The notes: generated by a model from the sequence alone, not told the origin. 64,000 nucleotides of DNA from Fasciola hepatica (GCA_948099385.1 CANUEZ040000020.1:10309501-10373500); one strand, 5' to 3'; numbered from the stretch's first letter, positions 45,180-62,263 are shown. Translations and numbers: made by a program.

Positions 45180-46620
45180 CAAACCTCAGCCTTCATTTAT
45201 TTATTAACGCACTGATTCGTTCATCAGTCGGTAACCTACCTTCCTATTCGTGCTGCGGAAGTACTGCGGTCGAACCATTTTCTAATGAAGACATCTAAAC
45301 TCATGCGCATTACCAGAGTATCCTCTGCCTGGTGTCTGGATGGTCTTCCTTCTGTACCCCTTAAATATGTAGCCTGTCCTTTGCTTAAATAATGGGATTT
45401 CTTGGTAAATACTCTTTGAATTAGTGTGCAGTCCCCGACTTCTAACGGTTCGGTACTATTTTTCCCATTCCAAAGATTACCAGACCTAGGGCCACCACAG
45501 AAGGCTTTGTTCAGTGGCTTCAGCATCTGCTGCACTGGGAGTGACTGAAAAGACCGCCCTCTTACGATCTCAGTCACACGTGAACGTATCCCATAATCCT
45601 CTCAAATTTGCATATAAATCAACTAGGTACACCCTAAACGCCGTGGCTCCCCTCATCCACTAAGTAAGCAAATCCCTAAATGACAAGCAAAATCGATCAG
45701 ACATGGTTTCCTCGGTTACTGCCACCTTCGGCTTGATTTTCTCGGTCACGGCTTCTTCAAAAGTTACAGTCTTTTGGGTGTCAGAACAGTCACTTGTCTG
45801 GCCATCTAACTGTTTCACTGAAGGTGTGCAGTGCACCATGTTAGGCGCAAATTCTTCCAGACCTCCGATCAACAATTCCGAAGTGTTCCATGGCATTTTC
45901 CAGTCCATACTTATAATCCACTTACATAAGTGATCTGCCCACCATTTACCTTGCCTGTGTTTTTAGATATGCAGACGATATCGTTTTATGTCAAGCTATC
46001 TGGAAACCTGACTTCAATTCATTCCGGGAAAAGTTCTCATACACTGAGCTGATTTCTACTCCGCCTGGTTTTAGTTTGGTCTCATCTAAATGTTCCGAGT
46101 GCATATTTACTCCTTCGCGTTCTACATTCCGCACAGAGAATGTGACCGTTAGCACTAACTCCCCCTCTACAGTGGGCTCCATCGAAAACCTAGGACTCAC
46201 CATAGATATTAAACTTCTATGATTTTCGCACATTCAGCTATGGTAAGCTGTGAGGTTTGTCTTTTCACATTCATGAATTAAGACAACTCCTGAGTCTACA
46301 GCCAAACCTGTGTACAACACTGATGTTCAAAACTGTTGAACACCTATGTACGTATGCCTGTCTTTATGTTCTTCCAACTTTGATTCATCATTCTCGTACT
46401 AGCCCCCGGAGGGATTTTCTATGCAAGGTCGTACTAAATTGATCAACATGGCCCGTTTATTCATGATGAACGATTTCATATCCGTTTAATTGCCACTAAC
46501 GGTTCATTCGATTTGCGTACACAGCTATATCTGATCACTTGGGGATTAAAAAAGCACCGTCGAATGTTTAGTTTGCAAAATCCGGTGTCGTTCACCGATT
46601 TCTTAAGCTGACAGTGCGGC
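45180..46620 (+). pseudogene. Decayed non-LTR reverse transcriptase
   Basis: Plus-strand RT remnant. LKFAYKSTRYTLNAVAPLIHQ-like text (about 45600-45660, broken by a stop) resembles the QFAY-K-xx-TLDA segment before motif A. FRYADDIVLCQAIW (about 45963-46004) is an intact catalytic box. SIENLGLTIDIKLL (about 46180-46220) matches the K-x-LG-hhhD segment after it. Further stops follow and the tail fades near 46600. The region between 45700 and 45950 does not look like RT and may be an insertion or heavily diverged. The clade (Jockey/Rex-like) is uncertain. Confidence 0.65.
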
Positions 46621-46732
46621 GCAATTTTTCTCGCGAGAATTCAGAAGAAGTCAAAATCTAACTACGGCCAACATTTTCAGTAGTAGCATTAGAAATTCGA
46701 AGCTCCAGGGCTGTAGCCGCTCCCAAAGAACA

Positions 46733-51395
<4,663 letters not shown>

Positions 51396-51438
<43 letters not shown>

Positions 51439-51632
51439 TCCCTCTCTCTCTCACACACACATACATACATACACACACACACACATACACACACATACAC
51501 ACACACATACAAACACATACACACACATACACACACATACGCACACATACACACACATACACACATACATACACATACACATACACACATACACATACAC
51601 ACACATACACACACACACAAGCACAAGCACAC
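51396..51632. repeat. Compound (TC)n-(CA/CATA)n microsatellite
   Basis: About 20 TC units, a short interruption, then a long CA/TACA-rich tract with variant units. The long Cys-Val and Thr-His ORFs here are translation artefacts. Confidence 0.97.
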
Positions 51633-54600
51633 CCCGTGGGCATTAATCCGACTCAAACTGTGACTGTACGAGGCAATCTGCTTCAGGCATAGCTTATCAG
51701 CTTACTCGTTAGTCAATCGACTGGCTAGACTATTTGTCTGCGGTCCGGCTACCTTTCACCGTTCGCGCTGGCTCAGTCCATGCTTTTCCATGCAATTTTT
51801 CTCCTCCTTTTCTTCGAAGATGGAGATGAGACAACTGATCCGTTGCTGAATGAATTGAAAACACTTGGCTGTTCTATTTGGTTTTGTTACCACCGTTAAG
51901 TTACAGAACCGCATTCCGATTGACAACAGTTATTGACCGTGCGTCTATCGTTGGCCAGTAATCGGAGTCAAATAAGCCAAGTGCGATCACCTAGAAAGAC
52001 ATCAAGACCCATCATTGTTTATTCACGACCCACAGTCCTTTGGCCTTGACGCATAACCTTCAACCATGCCGCTGAAATCCAGTCAGATCATGACGCCAAG
52101 AAATGTTAGAACAATTTATTTTCCTACTAAAATTGGTGTTGCGAAGCCGGTTGAACAAATGAGAGGGTGTGACGGTTGTTTACTGATCGTGGTAATGGGA
52201 TCAAACGCTGTAGTAGTAAAATAACGGAAGAACTGTTATCAGTGGTTCCGTTCTCACTGCAGTTATCTCCGGGTTTAATACTTACCCAGTTAATTTCTAG
52301 TTTGTAGTGTACATGGTTGATCTTTCTCTTTGAAACTCAACTCAGTGAGAATTCGGTTCTCTCGTCCAACTTGCATGGTCGATACAGTGGACAAGAGATG
52401 ATCGCGTGACGGCCGACCGCGCTAGGGGAAAACCGCACATGAAGTAGATTCTAATAAGACCGTTAACGCATAAGACTTCGTACTTTGATAAAAGTGCACT
52501 TTTCTTAAACAAACTGTCACAGGTAATGACTGGTCATTTATGGTTTGTTCACGGTACAGCCCCATACAGTATTTTTGGGTTTCAGCTTTATACACTTTTT
52601 ATTTCGTTAAGATCGTTGCAATTACAAATTCAAGACAACCAGAAGAGATCACTGAACCCTACAATAAAATGACTTTACAAGCACCTTAATATTTGCTATG
52701 CGATACAGAAACCACTCATCTGAGCTTTTTACGTGCCCGATCAGTATGGGAAAATCAATTCCCGAATGGTCTGCTTGACGGCGTCTAGTTGTGTCCCTAA
52801 GTACTTCTAACGGAGTGATTCAAACTACATTGGAAACATAAGAATGGAAGTGACCGGCGATTTCAGGTGTATTGTTTTCTAAAGGTTATCCTATCCTCTG
52901 TATTTCCACAAAGTAGGCAAAATCTCATTCGCGTTATTGTCGTGGGTATGTTGATCTATTGAGGATTTATTTTGTCCAGTCCGTTACCGATACCAAGACG
53001 GATAAATTGAATTTCTCGGATGCACCCAAACTGTGGAGCTGCTATAAGCTGCATCTGATGTTTCGATGTTGAGAGGATCATTTATCATTGGTCCAGAAGC
53101 AAACGTCCGAACGAAACATTCATCATCGTCTTGGTTTGTGGTATTTACAGTTGGTTGCGTTTTTCTTTTGTGTACGGTGGTTAGTTTTCAGACATCATTC
53201 AATTTCACACAATCCAGCATACTGCGACAAGTTTCCATATATGTGTGTGTCGTGCGATTTCGTGATGGAGTTCTGTGCAGTCACCTATCAGTTGAAGTGA
53301 GAAAAATATGAAGTGTAGAATTGGACGCGATTGTAAGAAAAATGTTATCAATCATTACTCAACATCTGCACTTACCGTTCTGGTCGGATTGAAGTTGATG
53401 GAGTGTATTGGTTAATTGCCCTGAAAACTTTTCATTTTGCGCATGCGATTAGTTTACATGAATCCGACCACTGAATTACACATGAAGAACCAATCTCAGT
53501 AATTTGAAAGATGTGCATTTCTGTGCACATCCTCTCGTTTAGTGGGTAGATTGCTTATGCAAAAATTAATCAGTGTATTACTTGTCCCAAATGCCCGCAC
53601 ACTATGCGAGTAATTCCATCCAGATGCGAATTCGCGTATTTGAAATAGAACCAGACTGATCAATCGTTCGCAAGAAAATCACTCGTTCTGACAAATCCAC
53701 AGTGCTTTCACAGGGAAAATACTACGCGAAAATCGCGGGACATCCAAAGAAATTCGTGTGGTGTGGCCAGCAAATCTGTAAACAGTCTTATCGGTTTTAC
53801 ACGTGCAAATAACCAAAATGAAAGATAAAAAATACTTTGCAACGAACTGACCGTCCTTTCTACACATAATTCGTTTGAAAGTCATGTTGGGCTCGTCTGA
53901 AGATAGCGTTTCGTTTGATTTGATTCCCAACCAAAATCCATCTGTTGTTTTGAGCTTACAATGTACGGCACTAAAAAGATCACATTCGCACTTTGAACAA
54001 GTTTGTTGTGTATTCGTGTGAGATAGCTAAAGAAACACCATAATACGTTTGCCATAGAAATACGGTCACAATACAGGACACATTGTTACAAATATAGAAT
54101 ATCGGCGAAGGGTATCTCGTCTGCCTTAACTGGACCCACAGTAATCAGGAGTACGAATGAGTAGAATGTAATTAATTACCAATCAGTGACTAATTTTATT
54201 CTACATAAAGCTGGAAATTAGTGATGAACCTCATGGGAGTAAACCACTGAGTGGGTGACGGGGTTTTATCGTCTGAAGCCAGGACAAAGTGGACTCAGTT
54301 TCATGGAGTGCTAACTTTCGAGGAAGTCAATAAAAGCCAGTCCGGCTAACCTCAGTGGTTGAGGTAAGGAATTCACCACCTTGCAACCCGGCTTCGAGTT
54401 CCGGTTAGATGGTCCTTGAACTACTGTTGATTCCTAATAAACCAGATATACAGGAACGATTTAGCTAATTCACCGCTCAGACTGAACATCGTACCGTTTG
54501 GAAATCAGCAACGATACTGGGTTACGGAATGAGATGTAAAAAGTAACCCCAAACGCCGTGCTAGTTGAAACCCTTTTTGAACTTTACGCTCCAACTAGTA

Positions 54601-55840
54601 TCTACTGATTGTGACGATGTGGACGAATTAATTTAAAAAAAGGCGCCACATTTAAGGTGGGAATGTTCATTGCGAAATCGGTTCGCAGTACCGGAAGCTG
54701 CGACTAGTGCAAAATCAATTTCTACGCGGTGCAAATCTGTCGTATAAATTGCAAAGGAATGATGAGATTTACCAATGAATATTGTGAAATTAATTACGCA
54801 TACGATCGTCGGGGGCGTCGTGATTCTGCCTTTTTTGTTAGTTCTCGAGTTGTGTGGATAGCCCTAAATACACCGGATAAAAATCCGATTGACCTCCAAA
54901 ATTTGAAGTTCTTCCGAGTAAATGAATCATTGTTGGGTACAAACCCCTACTACGAGTCACATGGTGGATTACTGAACAAAACAAGTGTGCTGACTTGCTG
55001 TTCCGTCAGTTTACGTTCCTAGTATGTCCTCTTTTCGCCAACTATCCTCGTCAAGTAGTGGACAACACTGGCTTTGGGACATTTTTTTGTTAGGTTTTTA
55101 GTTGATTGATTGAGTTTGTGCGACCTATAGAATAGATTTTGAAGTAAACAGATGGTAAGAACATTAAATAAATACTTTGGATGCATTTGGGTACCTACAA
55201 TAATAAAATTTGTTAAAGTTGACCAAAAAACAGTTGAAAGCAGAACAGTCACATATTCACATGAAAAACTGGCTCAGCTTTTACATATTAGATCGGCATA
55301 TTCTTTGCAAATGTTTACTACACTTGCTGCATTGAGATTTCGTTTCCCTGCCTTTTTTTGCCGGGCACAAAACGCATCTCTTCTGCCTTGGAGCAAAAGT
55401 GGGAGCTACATCAGTTGTTCTTGCCCTGTTTGAGGCAGTGCAAGTTGAAATGGTTTAGATACCTGCTTAAAGTGTTTGCCAGGAGTTCAAAACACTGGTA
55501 ATGTTCTGCCTCACAGAATCTCGACGCGTCGGAATGGATCGCCTCTGTATTTGGGGGAGGGTGAGACAATGTGCAATGTCAATATCGAAATGCTGTCTGT
55601 TGTCTTCAAGAGACAGTGAATTGGTTGAACATTTATATCAAAACATCACTCTTGCTGTAGTTGGTATCAAGTTAGCAATGTTGAAAAACATTACCATAGA
55701 CCACCTTTTAGTTTTTCGCTTGACAGAGAATACCTTTGCTATTTCAGTTCACTTCAAACAACCACTAACCACGCACCGGGTGCAGTGGCTTTGGTTGTTA
55801 TCTCTTAGCGGCAACCTCAAGAGAGTATGAAAGGAGCAAG
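51633..55840. other. Unrecognised DNA, one weak SINE-like segment
   Basis: No coding family recognised. At about 54340-54420 the plus strand has tcagtggttgaggtaagg followed by cggcttcgagttccgg, loosely like pol III A and B boxes, so a tRNA-derived SINE fragment is possible. ORFs such as 54729-55022 and 55152-55433 have no known domain. Confidence 0.35.
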
Positions 55841-56099
55841 AGAAGAACTACAGATATTGCTGTCAAGTGGCTGAAGAAAGGCTATAGATACAAGAGCGCC
55901 ACGGATTGCGACATCTGGGCATATCCTCCAATTTATCTAACCAAACAATAGACGGGTCTTGGATCCCACCCGGGAAGTCTAATACACTCTACATGATCAG
56001 TTGCACTGGTTAGGCCTTTCATACCTTTCTTCCATGCCATGGGCCGATCACCTTTACTCATCTTTCAACCGCTACCCCCCTGATCAAACATTGCACACC

Positions 56100-58770
56100 G
56101 AGGAATCCTGTCAGGGGACATGCGAAGCACGTCCTAACCATTTTAGCCTGGTGACCTTTAGTGCTTCATCTGATGATTTGATCCTTGAACCTAAGACTCT
56201 CCGCTGAACTTCAGCATTGGTTGTCCGGTATTTCCACCTGACTCGAGCAATGCTACAAAGACATCGATGTTCAAATACCGACAATCTTCGTATATCCTTC
56301 CCCCGTAGCGGCCATGTCTCCGAACCATACAAAAGCACGGGCCTGACAGTTGAAACGTACACTCGACCCTTGACAGGTAAACGGATGTCATGTCGACACA
56401 ACAGATGACTCAGGTCGGTAAAAGCCAAACGAGCCTTCTGTATACGCAAAGACACCTCATATGATATCCAACCTTCAGGTGAAATGCAGCTGCCGAGATA
56501 ACAGAACTTTTCTATCTGGTCTTTAGTCTCCCAGATACTGAAAGGTTTGGTGTTGAACCAACTCAGTCTTGCAGCGTCATCTTGCACTTTGAAGGTGCGA
56601 AACGCATACCGAACATTGCTACACAGTCCGTTAAGCTATCTAGGAAAGCTTAGAACTTACCTGGATCTTCACTTTGAAGAACTGTGTGATCCGCATATTC
56701 AAAGTCTGACAGATTTCCACCCGGGAAAAGTTCAATACCTCTATCCTCACCAGACAAAAGTCTGCTCTCTATGATCATATCAATCCAAAAACTAAACAGA
56801 GAAGGAGACGGGGAAACACTGACGTACACCACTTCTCGTGGTGAACTCGGGTGAAAAATCACCGTAAACCTGAACTCGGCTTTGGCTGTTCATGTAAAGC
56901 GACTTTATGTAGCAAATACATTTCTCTGGCACATCCTTTAAAAAGAGGCAGCGCCAGAGAACTGTGCAGTCGACTAATTCGAAGGCCACTTTAAGATCAA
57001 GAAAAACGGAGGTAATGGGCCTACGGAAGATGTGTCTATGTTCTGAAATTTGTCGAAGAGTGAAGATTTGATCAATACCCAGCTTGATTCTCGCGTGAGC
57101 ACTGTTCGCCAGTGTTAGATAAGCGTTAGAGAACAATACTAACAAGCAGTTTAGATGTGTTTCCAACCAGACTTATTTCCCTACGGTTTTCACAGGAGGA
57201 CCTGTTGATCTTCTTGTAAATCGGTACGATCCCCTGAGTCACACCAACTCTTTGGTGCTTGTTCCTTCTTATGTATCAAACCGAAGAGTTTTGCCAACTG
57301 CAGTAAAAAGGCCGAGTTAGCGTCTTTGGACGTAGACGGAGGCAACCCATTCGGTCTAGTAACTTTATGTCGTTTAGTGTAGGTTATCTCACGGAGAACC
57401 GTGGCTTCTGATGGAGGACTGCTACCTACAACTAGGGCTGTACCCATTGCGCTAGTGAGCAAACCTGAAGTGAATAAAGGCCAAATAAATTGCTTTTTGA
57501 AATGCTCCGCCTAGAGAATTAGACGGTGCTCCTGAGTTTGAATCAGTGAGCGGCTCGCCTCTTTGGTCAATTCGCTAACACCTGGACGGAGAAATTTGCT
57601 GTCAATCTCCGCAGCCTTTTCCACCTCCCTACACTTCGCAATCCACCACTGCTCACGGTCATTTCTCAGGCTTCGAATCAGTTGGCGTTTAAGGCATCTC
57701 CGTGCCTCATCGTATCTGAAATCCGGAAGAATCGATCTGCGCTCATCTAATAGTGCAGCTGAGAATGCAAGTCTCCATCATTTCTGTGTGTGTCTCGTTG
57801 TTTGACCTTGGGCAGCATTAACAGCCTCACGTGAGGCCTGCTTGGTCTCTATCCATCACTCTTCTGGATCCTGGGCATTTGACTGCATCGATAACCTGAT
57901 GGATAATTCTGCTTGGAAAGTAGATCAATGATTATCCTCCAGTAGCAGCTGCGGGGAACGGTTCGCTTAAATGTTATTTGGGTCACCCAGGCGACTTAGG
58001 CGGAAACACTCCCGGACAAGGGCGTGATCAGTGTATACAGATGTGGGCCAAAACGATCGACAGTCTTGAATTGGTTCGCGTCAGCGGTAACTGATAGCAA
58101 TGTGGTCGATCTGAGTCCAACGCTGTGAAGGCGCAGGAAGGCGCCAGGTTAGTTGGTGCCGCTTCTTATGCGAGAAATTTGTACCCCCTAAGAATAGTCC
58201 ATGGTCGGAACATAGTTGGATGAATCGGGTACCATTATCAGTTTGATCAGCCGAAACGCCGAATCGGCCTCCTATATGTCTTTCCGTCTCATCTAGGCTC
58301 CCAACTTGAGCATTGAAATCACCAGCAACAACCATTATATCCATAGAGCGCACGCTGCGGGGCATTTGAGACAAATCCTGGTAGAATTCGTCTTGAGCTT
58401 CAGGAGGGCTACAGTCGGTTAGGGCAAACATAGACACGACAAATAGGCATTGATGTTTCAGTCTAGTGCTGCTGAAATGCACAGGACGATTCAACCGAAC
58501 TGTACACAGACGACTACTGACTGGGATCTAGTCGGTCAGTGTACGCTCAGCCTTCATGCTCAGAGCGATGCGAACGCCAGCCTGACCGCGAGCACTAGAC
58601 ACCGGATCACCCGACCTGAGAAGAGTGAAACGAGAAGCCGAGTTCGTATCCGGGGAGCAAAGGGTTAACACAGTAGTAAGGTCTTTAATGAGTGTTCCGG
58701 AGACAGCACATCTATTGTAATGGTTTCAAGAGTTCTAGTTCGGGCAGCCTGTTTCCCCGTTTAGCAAAGT
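56100..58770 (-). pseudogene. RTE retrotransposon EN-RT, diverged subfamily (copy F)
   Basis: Minus strand, high to low. The endonuclease has GQAGVRIALSMKAERTLTD (about 58540-58600) and, in the frame 58081-58494, MFALTDCSPPEAQDEF, VVAGDFNAQVGSLDE and RWTQIDHIAISYR. The linker and early RT are in 57190-57560 (KRHKVTRPNGLPP). The palm follows in 56792-57166 (IDQIFTLRQISEH, SVFLDLKVAFELVDC, SGVRQCFPVSFSV). The YADD region near 56690 reads FEYADHTVLQSED, so the second catalytic aspartate is lost. The C-terminal part 56111-56587 has KFCYLGSCISPEGWIS, VLLYGSETWPLRGKD and RVRWKYRTTNAEVQRR. Frameshifts join these pieces. It is clearly a different subfamily from copies A and B. Confidence 0.88.
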
Positions 58771-59612
58771 GTGCGGACGATGAAAGCAGCTAAGTGAGGA
58801 GGATGCTTAGGTTTGCGAATCGACTCTCTCTACAAGTTCTCGGTGACGACTCATCGTGGCTTCTCGTATCCATTCGGAATTGGAGCGTAAAGGATGAAGG
58901 GCAGAGGGATAAGGAATGTTTTCCGAGGGACCGCAGGAAATGTTTGGGCACGTCATACTTTGCGACTGCCCACACCTCAGAAGGGGCTTTTCTTTGGAAA
59001 GCCTAACCGGAGCCTTTGACTCAAAAGTCTGACTCCCAAGGCAGTGGGATGTTAATCCAGGACAGGATCGTGACAGATGCACCCGTGAAGGGACTTCTTC
59101 TGGCCTGTCCAGTAAGACCTGATTGTTGCACGCATTTTTTCTTGTCTTCGCTGGTGCTTTATTATCGATCCGCTTTTCGGATTCAGTCCTTAGTTCCATG
59201 CACCCAATGGAGCAAGCTGAACGTGGACGGAGCAGCATCCTTTGGGCCGGGGGCTGCCTAGCTTAGAAGGACGATAGCTGCCCAATGAAGTTCAATGACT
59301 TTCCTCACCGTCGAGAGAAACCCCAGGTACTCCACTTCTACGTCCATCCAGTGGGCCTTTTTAGACCAGAAAACTGCTTCTTATTTTGTTCATTTGCTGG
59401 AGTGTCCTCTCCAGGGGCATAATGGTTAGAACCAGATGTTGTCCACCAACGGGTTCTGAGAGTGAACTTTGTCTGGCCTCTACTATTGACCTGTCAGGCA
59501 TGATTGCACCTCCGGCTTAAGGAAGTCATCTTGCATAGCTCTTTGGGTGATGGTGGCATGCAAGTCATTACACCGAGCCGAGGTGCAGTCTCATCGTGTC
59601 ATTTGGTCTATG
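58771..59612 (-). repeat. RTE 5' leader (copy F)
   Basis: Non-coding sequence upstream of the copy F endonuclease, aligning in long blocks with 36450-37800. Its outermost part (59460-59612, ggcctctactattgacctgtcaggcatgattgcacc) also matches 30960-31145 and 37640-37800. Three loci sharing this end support it as the RTE 5' boundary. Confidence 0.75.
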
Positions 59613-60749
59613 GTGTCTACGCATATGTGGTTTTTTTAAATAAAGCACAACTTCGGATTTCTTTCTTTCAGGTTCCCCTTCTATAGCTGGGCGATCGTGC
59701 GCTGTGCCGAGGAGCAACACATTTTTCTGCCTCTGGCTCTGGTAACTGACAGCCATCGTTTCTGGCCCGAACAAAAACACCGATTCATTGAGCGGCAGAG
59801 CATTCTTTTGCTGGAATTCCTTGGGTAGGAATGTCTTGCTCCGTTTCACCGTTCTAACCAGGGCGAGTCTGTTCTTGGCCATTGATTCTGCAAGCTGTAT
59901 GTGAGTGAACTAATTGTCTGTTGTGACATTGCGGTCGCTTCCATGGAAGTCACTTGTGAGAGAAGTCACAGTTTTTAATGCTGTTCCAACATTTCCTTTA
60001 GCTGGTGGCGCACTTATATTTTCTTTGCCAAGATATGGCCAACTCCTCAGGGCATAGTTTGAAGACAAATCACAGGCCCAAAATTTTTATCTCCCATTTG
60101 TCAGACTTGCTTGAAATGTATTGTGTAAATCTGCACCGGCCTCTGAAACTAAACAGTTATTCACCAATTGTGGTGTTCTCTCCGGGAAAGTAATATCGAG
60201 CCAAATTACTCAAGAATACTTTCCAAATACCTCTTATAGGATCAAATATATCACGAGCCCGATGGATTGACCCAGTATCTCTGTCGTCGAAGCAAAAATG
60301 ATGGAGAAGGTTTCTAAATCTCTTCATTTAAATGCTGATCTCAGAAGGGGATTTCCATGAACGGGACTGAATGAAATTTCAGTTGAAAAGCTCTTCCAAA
60401 GGAGGGCGTCAATAAGGGCTTTCATTTCTATCACATCAGTCTTTTCACATTTGTCACCTTTGACTTTCTGGTCTTCCCTGTTTGTGCAGTCAACTAGAGT
60501 TTGCATCATTTTTTCATTGACATGAAGCAGAAATGTTTCAGTCGGAGAAACTACGTGATTTGTGAAGGGAGTTTGGTCCCTAGTCTGTTTGAGTATGTTT
60601 TTCCTGAAAGTTTGATCCTCTGGCAATTGTCTACAATACCATCTCGTTATGTTGTCGTGGCCAAGGCCGTTTTTTTCTCCTGATCCATTTTCCACATCGC
60701 CATCTGCTTGATTTTTCTCTCCCTTGTTACTACTGTCAACACGATACAA
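59613..60749 (-). pseudogene. piggyBac-type DDE transposase pseudogene
   Basis: Minus strand. The N-terminal frame 60324-60749 includes HDNITRWYCRQLPEDQ and FLLHVNEKMMQTLVDCTNRE, the helical region before the piggyBac catalytic fold. In the frame that continues below 60323 the strand reads FRNLLHHFCFDDRD, IFDPIRGIWKVFLSN, LFSFRGRCRFTQYISSKSDKW and GSDRNVTTDN (followed by a TAG where the family has an aromatic residue), the hallmark order of DDE_Tnp_1_7 transposases. The frame 59568-59882 gives the distal part (MAKNRLALVRTVKRSKTFLP, KNVLLLGTAHDRPAIEGEPE). It is interrupted by stops near 60155, 60085 and 59925, and the C-terminal zinc-binding region is absent where it meets the RTE leader. No terminal repeats or TTAA duplication were confirmed. 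Confidence 0.85.
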
Positions 60750-60822
60750 GGCAAGGCAAGGATGTTGGGGCTATCTGCACCGTTTTGTTTTCGTTTTTTT
60801 CACATTTACGCTTATAATCACG

Positions 60823-60879
60823 TTTAGGGTTAGGGTTACGGTTAGTGTTGGGGTTACCGTTAGGGTTAGAGTTAGGGTT
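60823..60879 (+). repeat. Degenerate TTAGGG telomere-like repeats
   Basis: About nine tandem hexamers on the plus strand, several exact (TTAGGG) and others with one change (TTACGG, TTAGTG, TTGGGG, TTACCG, TTAGAG). TTAGGG is the telomere repeat of most animals including flatworms. Interstitial and decayed, so old. Confidence 0.85.
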
Positions 60880-60989
60880 TTCATTTTTGTGCTGTTCCTA
60901 AATGGCTTCCCTCATTGCACCGTAAGGGGTTCTAGTTTCCATGACAAAGAGCAAATACTAAGCAAAATGATGTTCCTTTCCTTCTGTGA

Positions 60990-61232
60990 TTTATGAGTTT
61001 TTCTTCACAAGTTTATATAACAAAAAATCAAATTTATTATTTTTACCACATATTTAATAACAAAACTTCAATACCTAATGAAAAATTTCAGTTGCTAAAC
61101 TAAATATAACTTGCTATTGGAAAAAGAGAAAGTAATTATAACAAAATTATATTTTATATGCAAAATAAAACACTAAACCTAAATAAACAAAAAACATAAC
61201 CCAATTCAAAATTATATATTAAATAAACTCGT
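60990..61232. other. AT-rich spacer between telomere-like motifs
   Basis: Strongly AT-rich, roughly four-fifths by eye, with many A-runs and no coding signal. It separates the TTAGGG patch from the 29-bp array. Confidence 0.6.
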
Positions 61233-61360
61233 AAACCCTAATGTCCGTGAACGAAATGCCTAAACCCTTATGTCCGTGAACCGATTGCCTGAACCTTAAT
61301 ATCCGTCAAATAAACGCCTAAAGCTTAATCTAATCAAACGAGACGCCTAAACCCTAAGCA
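61233..61360 (+). repeat. 29-bp tandem array containing CCCTAA-type motifs
   Basis: Four full units of exactly 29 bp start at 61233, 61262, 61291 and 61320, with a partial fifth at 61349. Units follow the pattern aaaccctaatgtccgtgaac then a variable end gcct. The first, second and fifth carry ACCCT/CCCTAA, the complement of the telomere hexamer; the third and fourth are more diverged. The array lies 160 bp upstream of the viral Rep reading frame. Confidence 0.8.
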
Positions 61361-61519
61361 TGCATAAGCATACAAAGAAAAGCCAGCACCGAGCTCCATT
61401 GCAACCCCGGGGAAATTCGAATTTCAACCGACATGAAAAAAATACATGCAACTGATACCACAAGGGGGGAAGGAAGCCTGATTTCCCACAGAGACTGAAT
61501 TTCGAATTCACGATGAATC

Positions 61520-62263
61520 ATGGGACCACGCGTTGCTACTGACAACCACCGCAAGCTATATAAGCTGCACACACAGTGCGACTATCTCATACGCGACTTT
61601 TGCGTCCAGACGAACGGGGAACCAATGCTGCAGAAATCAACTGCTCAACATAGATTTCGCCACTTCATCTGCACGTACAACAATCCAAGTGAAACTCCGG
61701 AGGAACTAGAAAACTTATTCCAAACAAATAACCCGCAATATGTCTTCCAGTTAGAACGAGGAACACAAGGCACAGAACATTACCAAATCTACCTATACTG
61801 ACAACATCCAACAACCTGCAACAACATCAACGGAATACTACCACGGGCCCATATCGAGATCGCAAGAAATCGGAAATCAGCGAGAAAGTACTGCCAAAAA
61901 AGTGATACACGAATTAATGGCCCGTGGTCTGATATTGCGTCGACGTCGAACTCGGACAAAGTACGAAGCAATACAAAGAGCAATGTTGAGCAAATTATAC
62001 AAGAATACAACTCTGGGGCTACTCTACAGGAACTCGCCCTTAAGCACTGTTACTTATTCACCAAACATTGCAACAACTTGCTCAGAACCATCGACATCAT
62101 CTTCCACAGCTCGGAACGAACCGAAAAAACGAAAGTCTGGTGGATTTGGGGTCCTACGGGAGTCGGCAAAACAACTGCTGCAAAGAATCAAGCACAGGAA
62201 AGCACTATCTACTGGAAAAACAGTACAATCTGGTGGGACTTTTATCGTAATCGTTTACTATGA
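61520..62263 (+). pseudogene. Endogenous CRESS-DNA virus (circovirus-like) Rep, plus-strand copy
   Basis: Remnant of a replication initiator (Rep) of circular single-stranded DNA viruses, which nicks and joins the viral origin and unwinds DNA. One frame runs from an ATG at 61520, broken only by a TGA at 61799-61801. HUH endonuclease motif I is seen as FICTYNNP (61664-61687), motif II as EHYQIYL (about 61775-61795), motif III as RKYCQK with the catalytic tyrosine (about 61880-61900), then the SF3 helicase Walker A as GPTGVGKTT (about 62150-62176), followed by WWDFY (62231-62245). After 62247 the sequence enters the palindrome loop and stops at 62261-62263, so Walker B, motif C and the rest of the helicase are missing. 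No capsid gene or nonanucleotide origin was seen. Confidence 0.88.

Noticed and set aside
60724..60996. Val-Arg repeat ORF
   Set aside because: Translation of the telomere-like repeats, not a protein.
61820..61850. tagtattcc on the minus strand, similar to the CRESS origin nonanucleotide
   Set aside because: It lies inside Rep coding sequence, lacks the usual final AC, and has no flanking stem-loop.
61789..62010. Antisense ORFs in both Rep arms (73 codons each)
   Set aside because: Mirror-image shadows of the Rep frame, differing by one residue because of the single mismatch.
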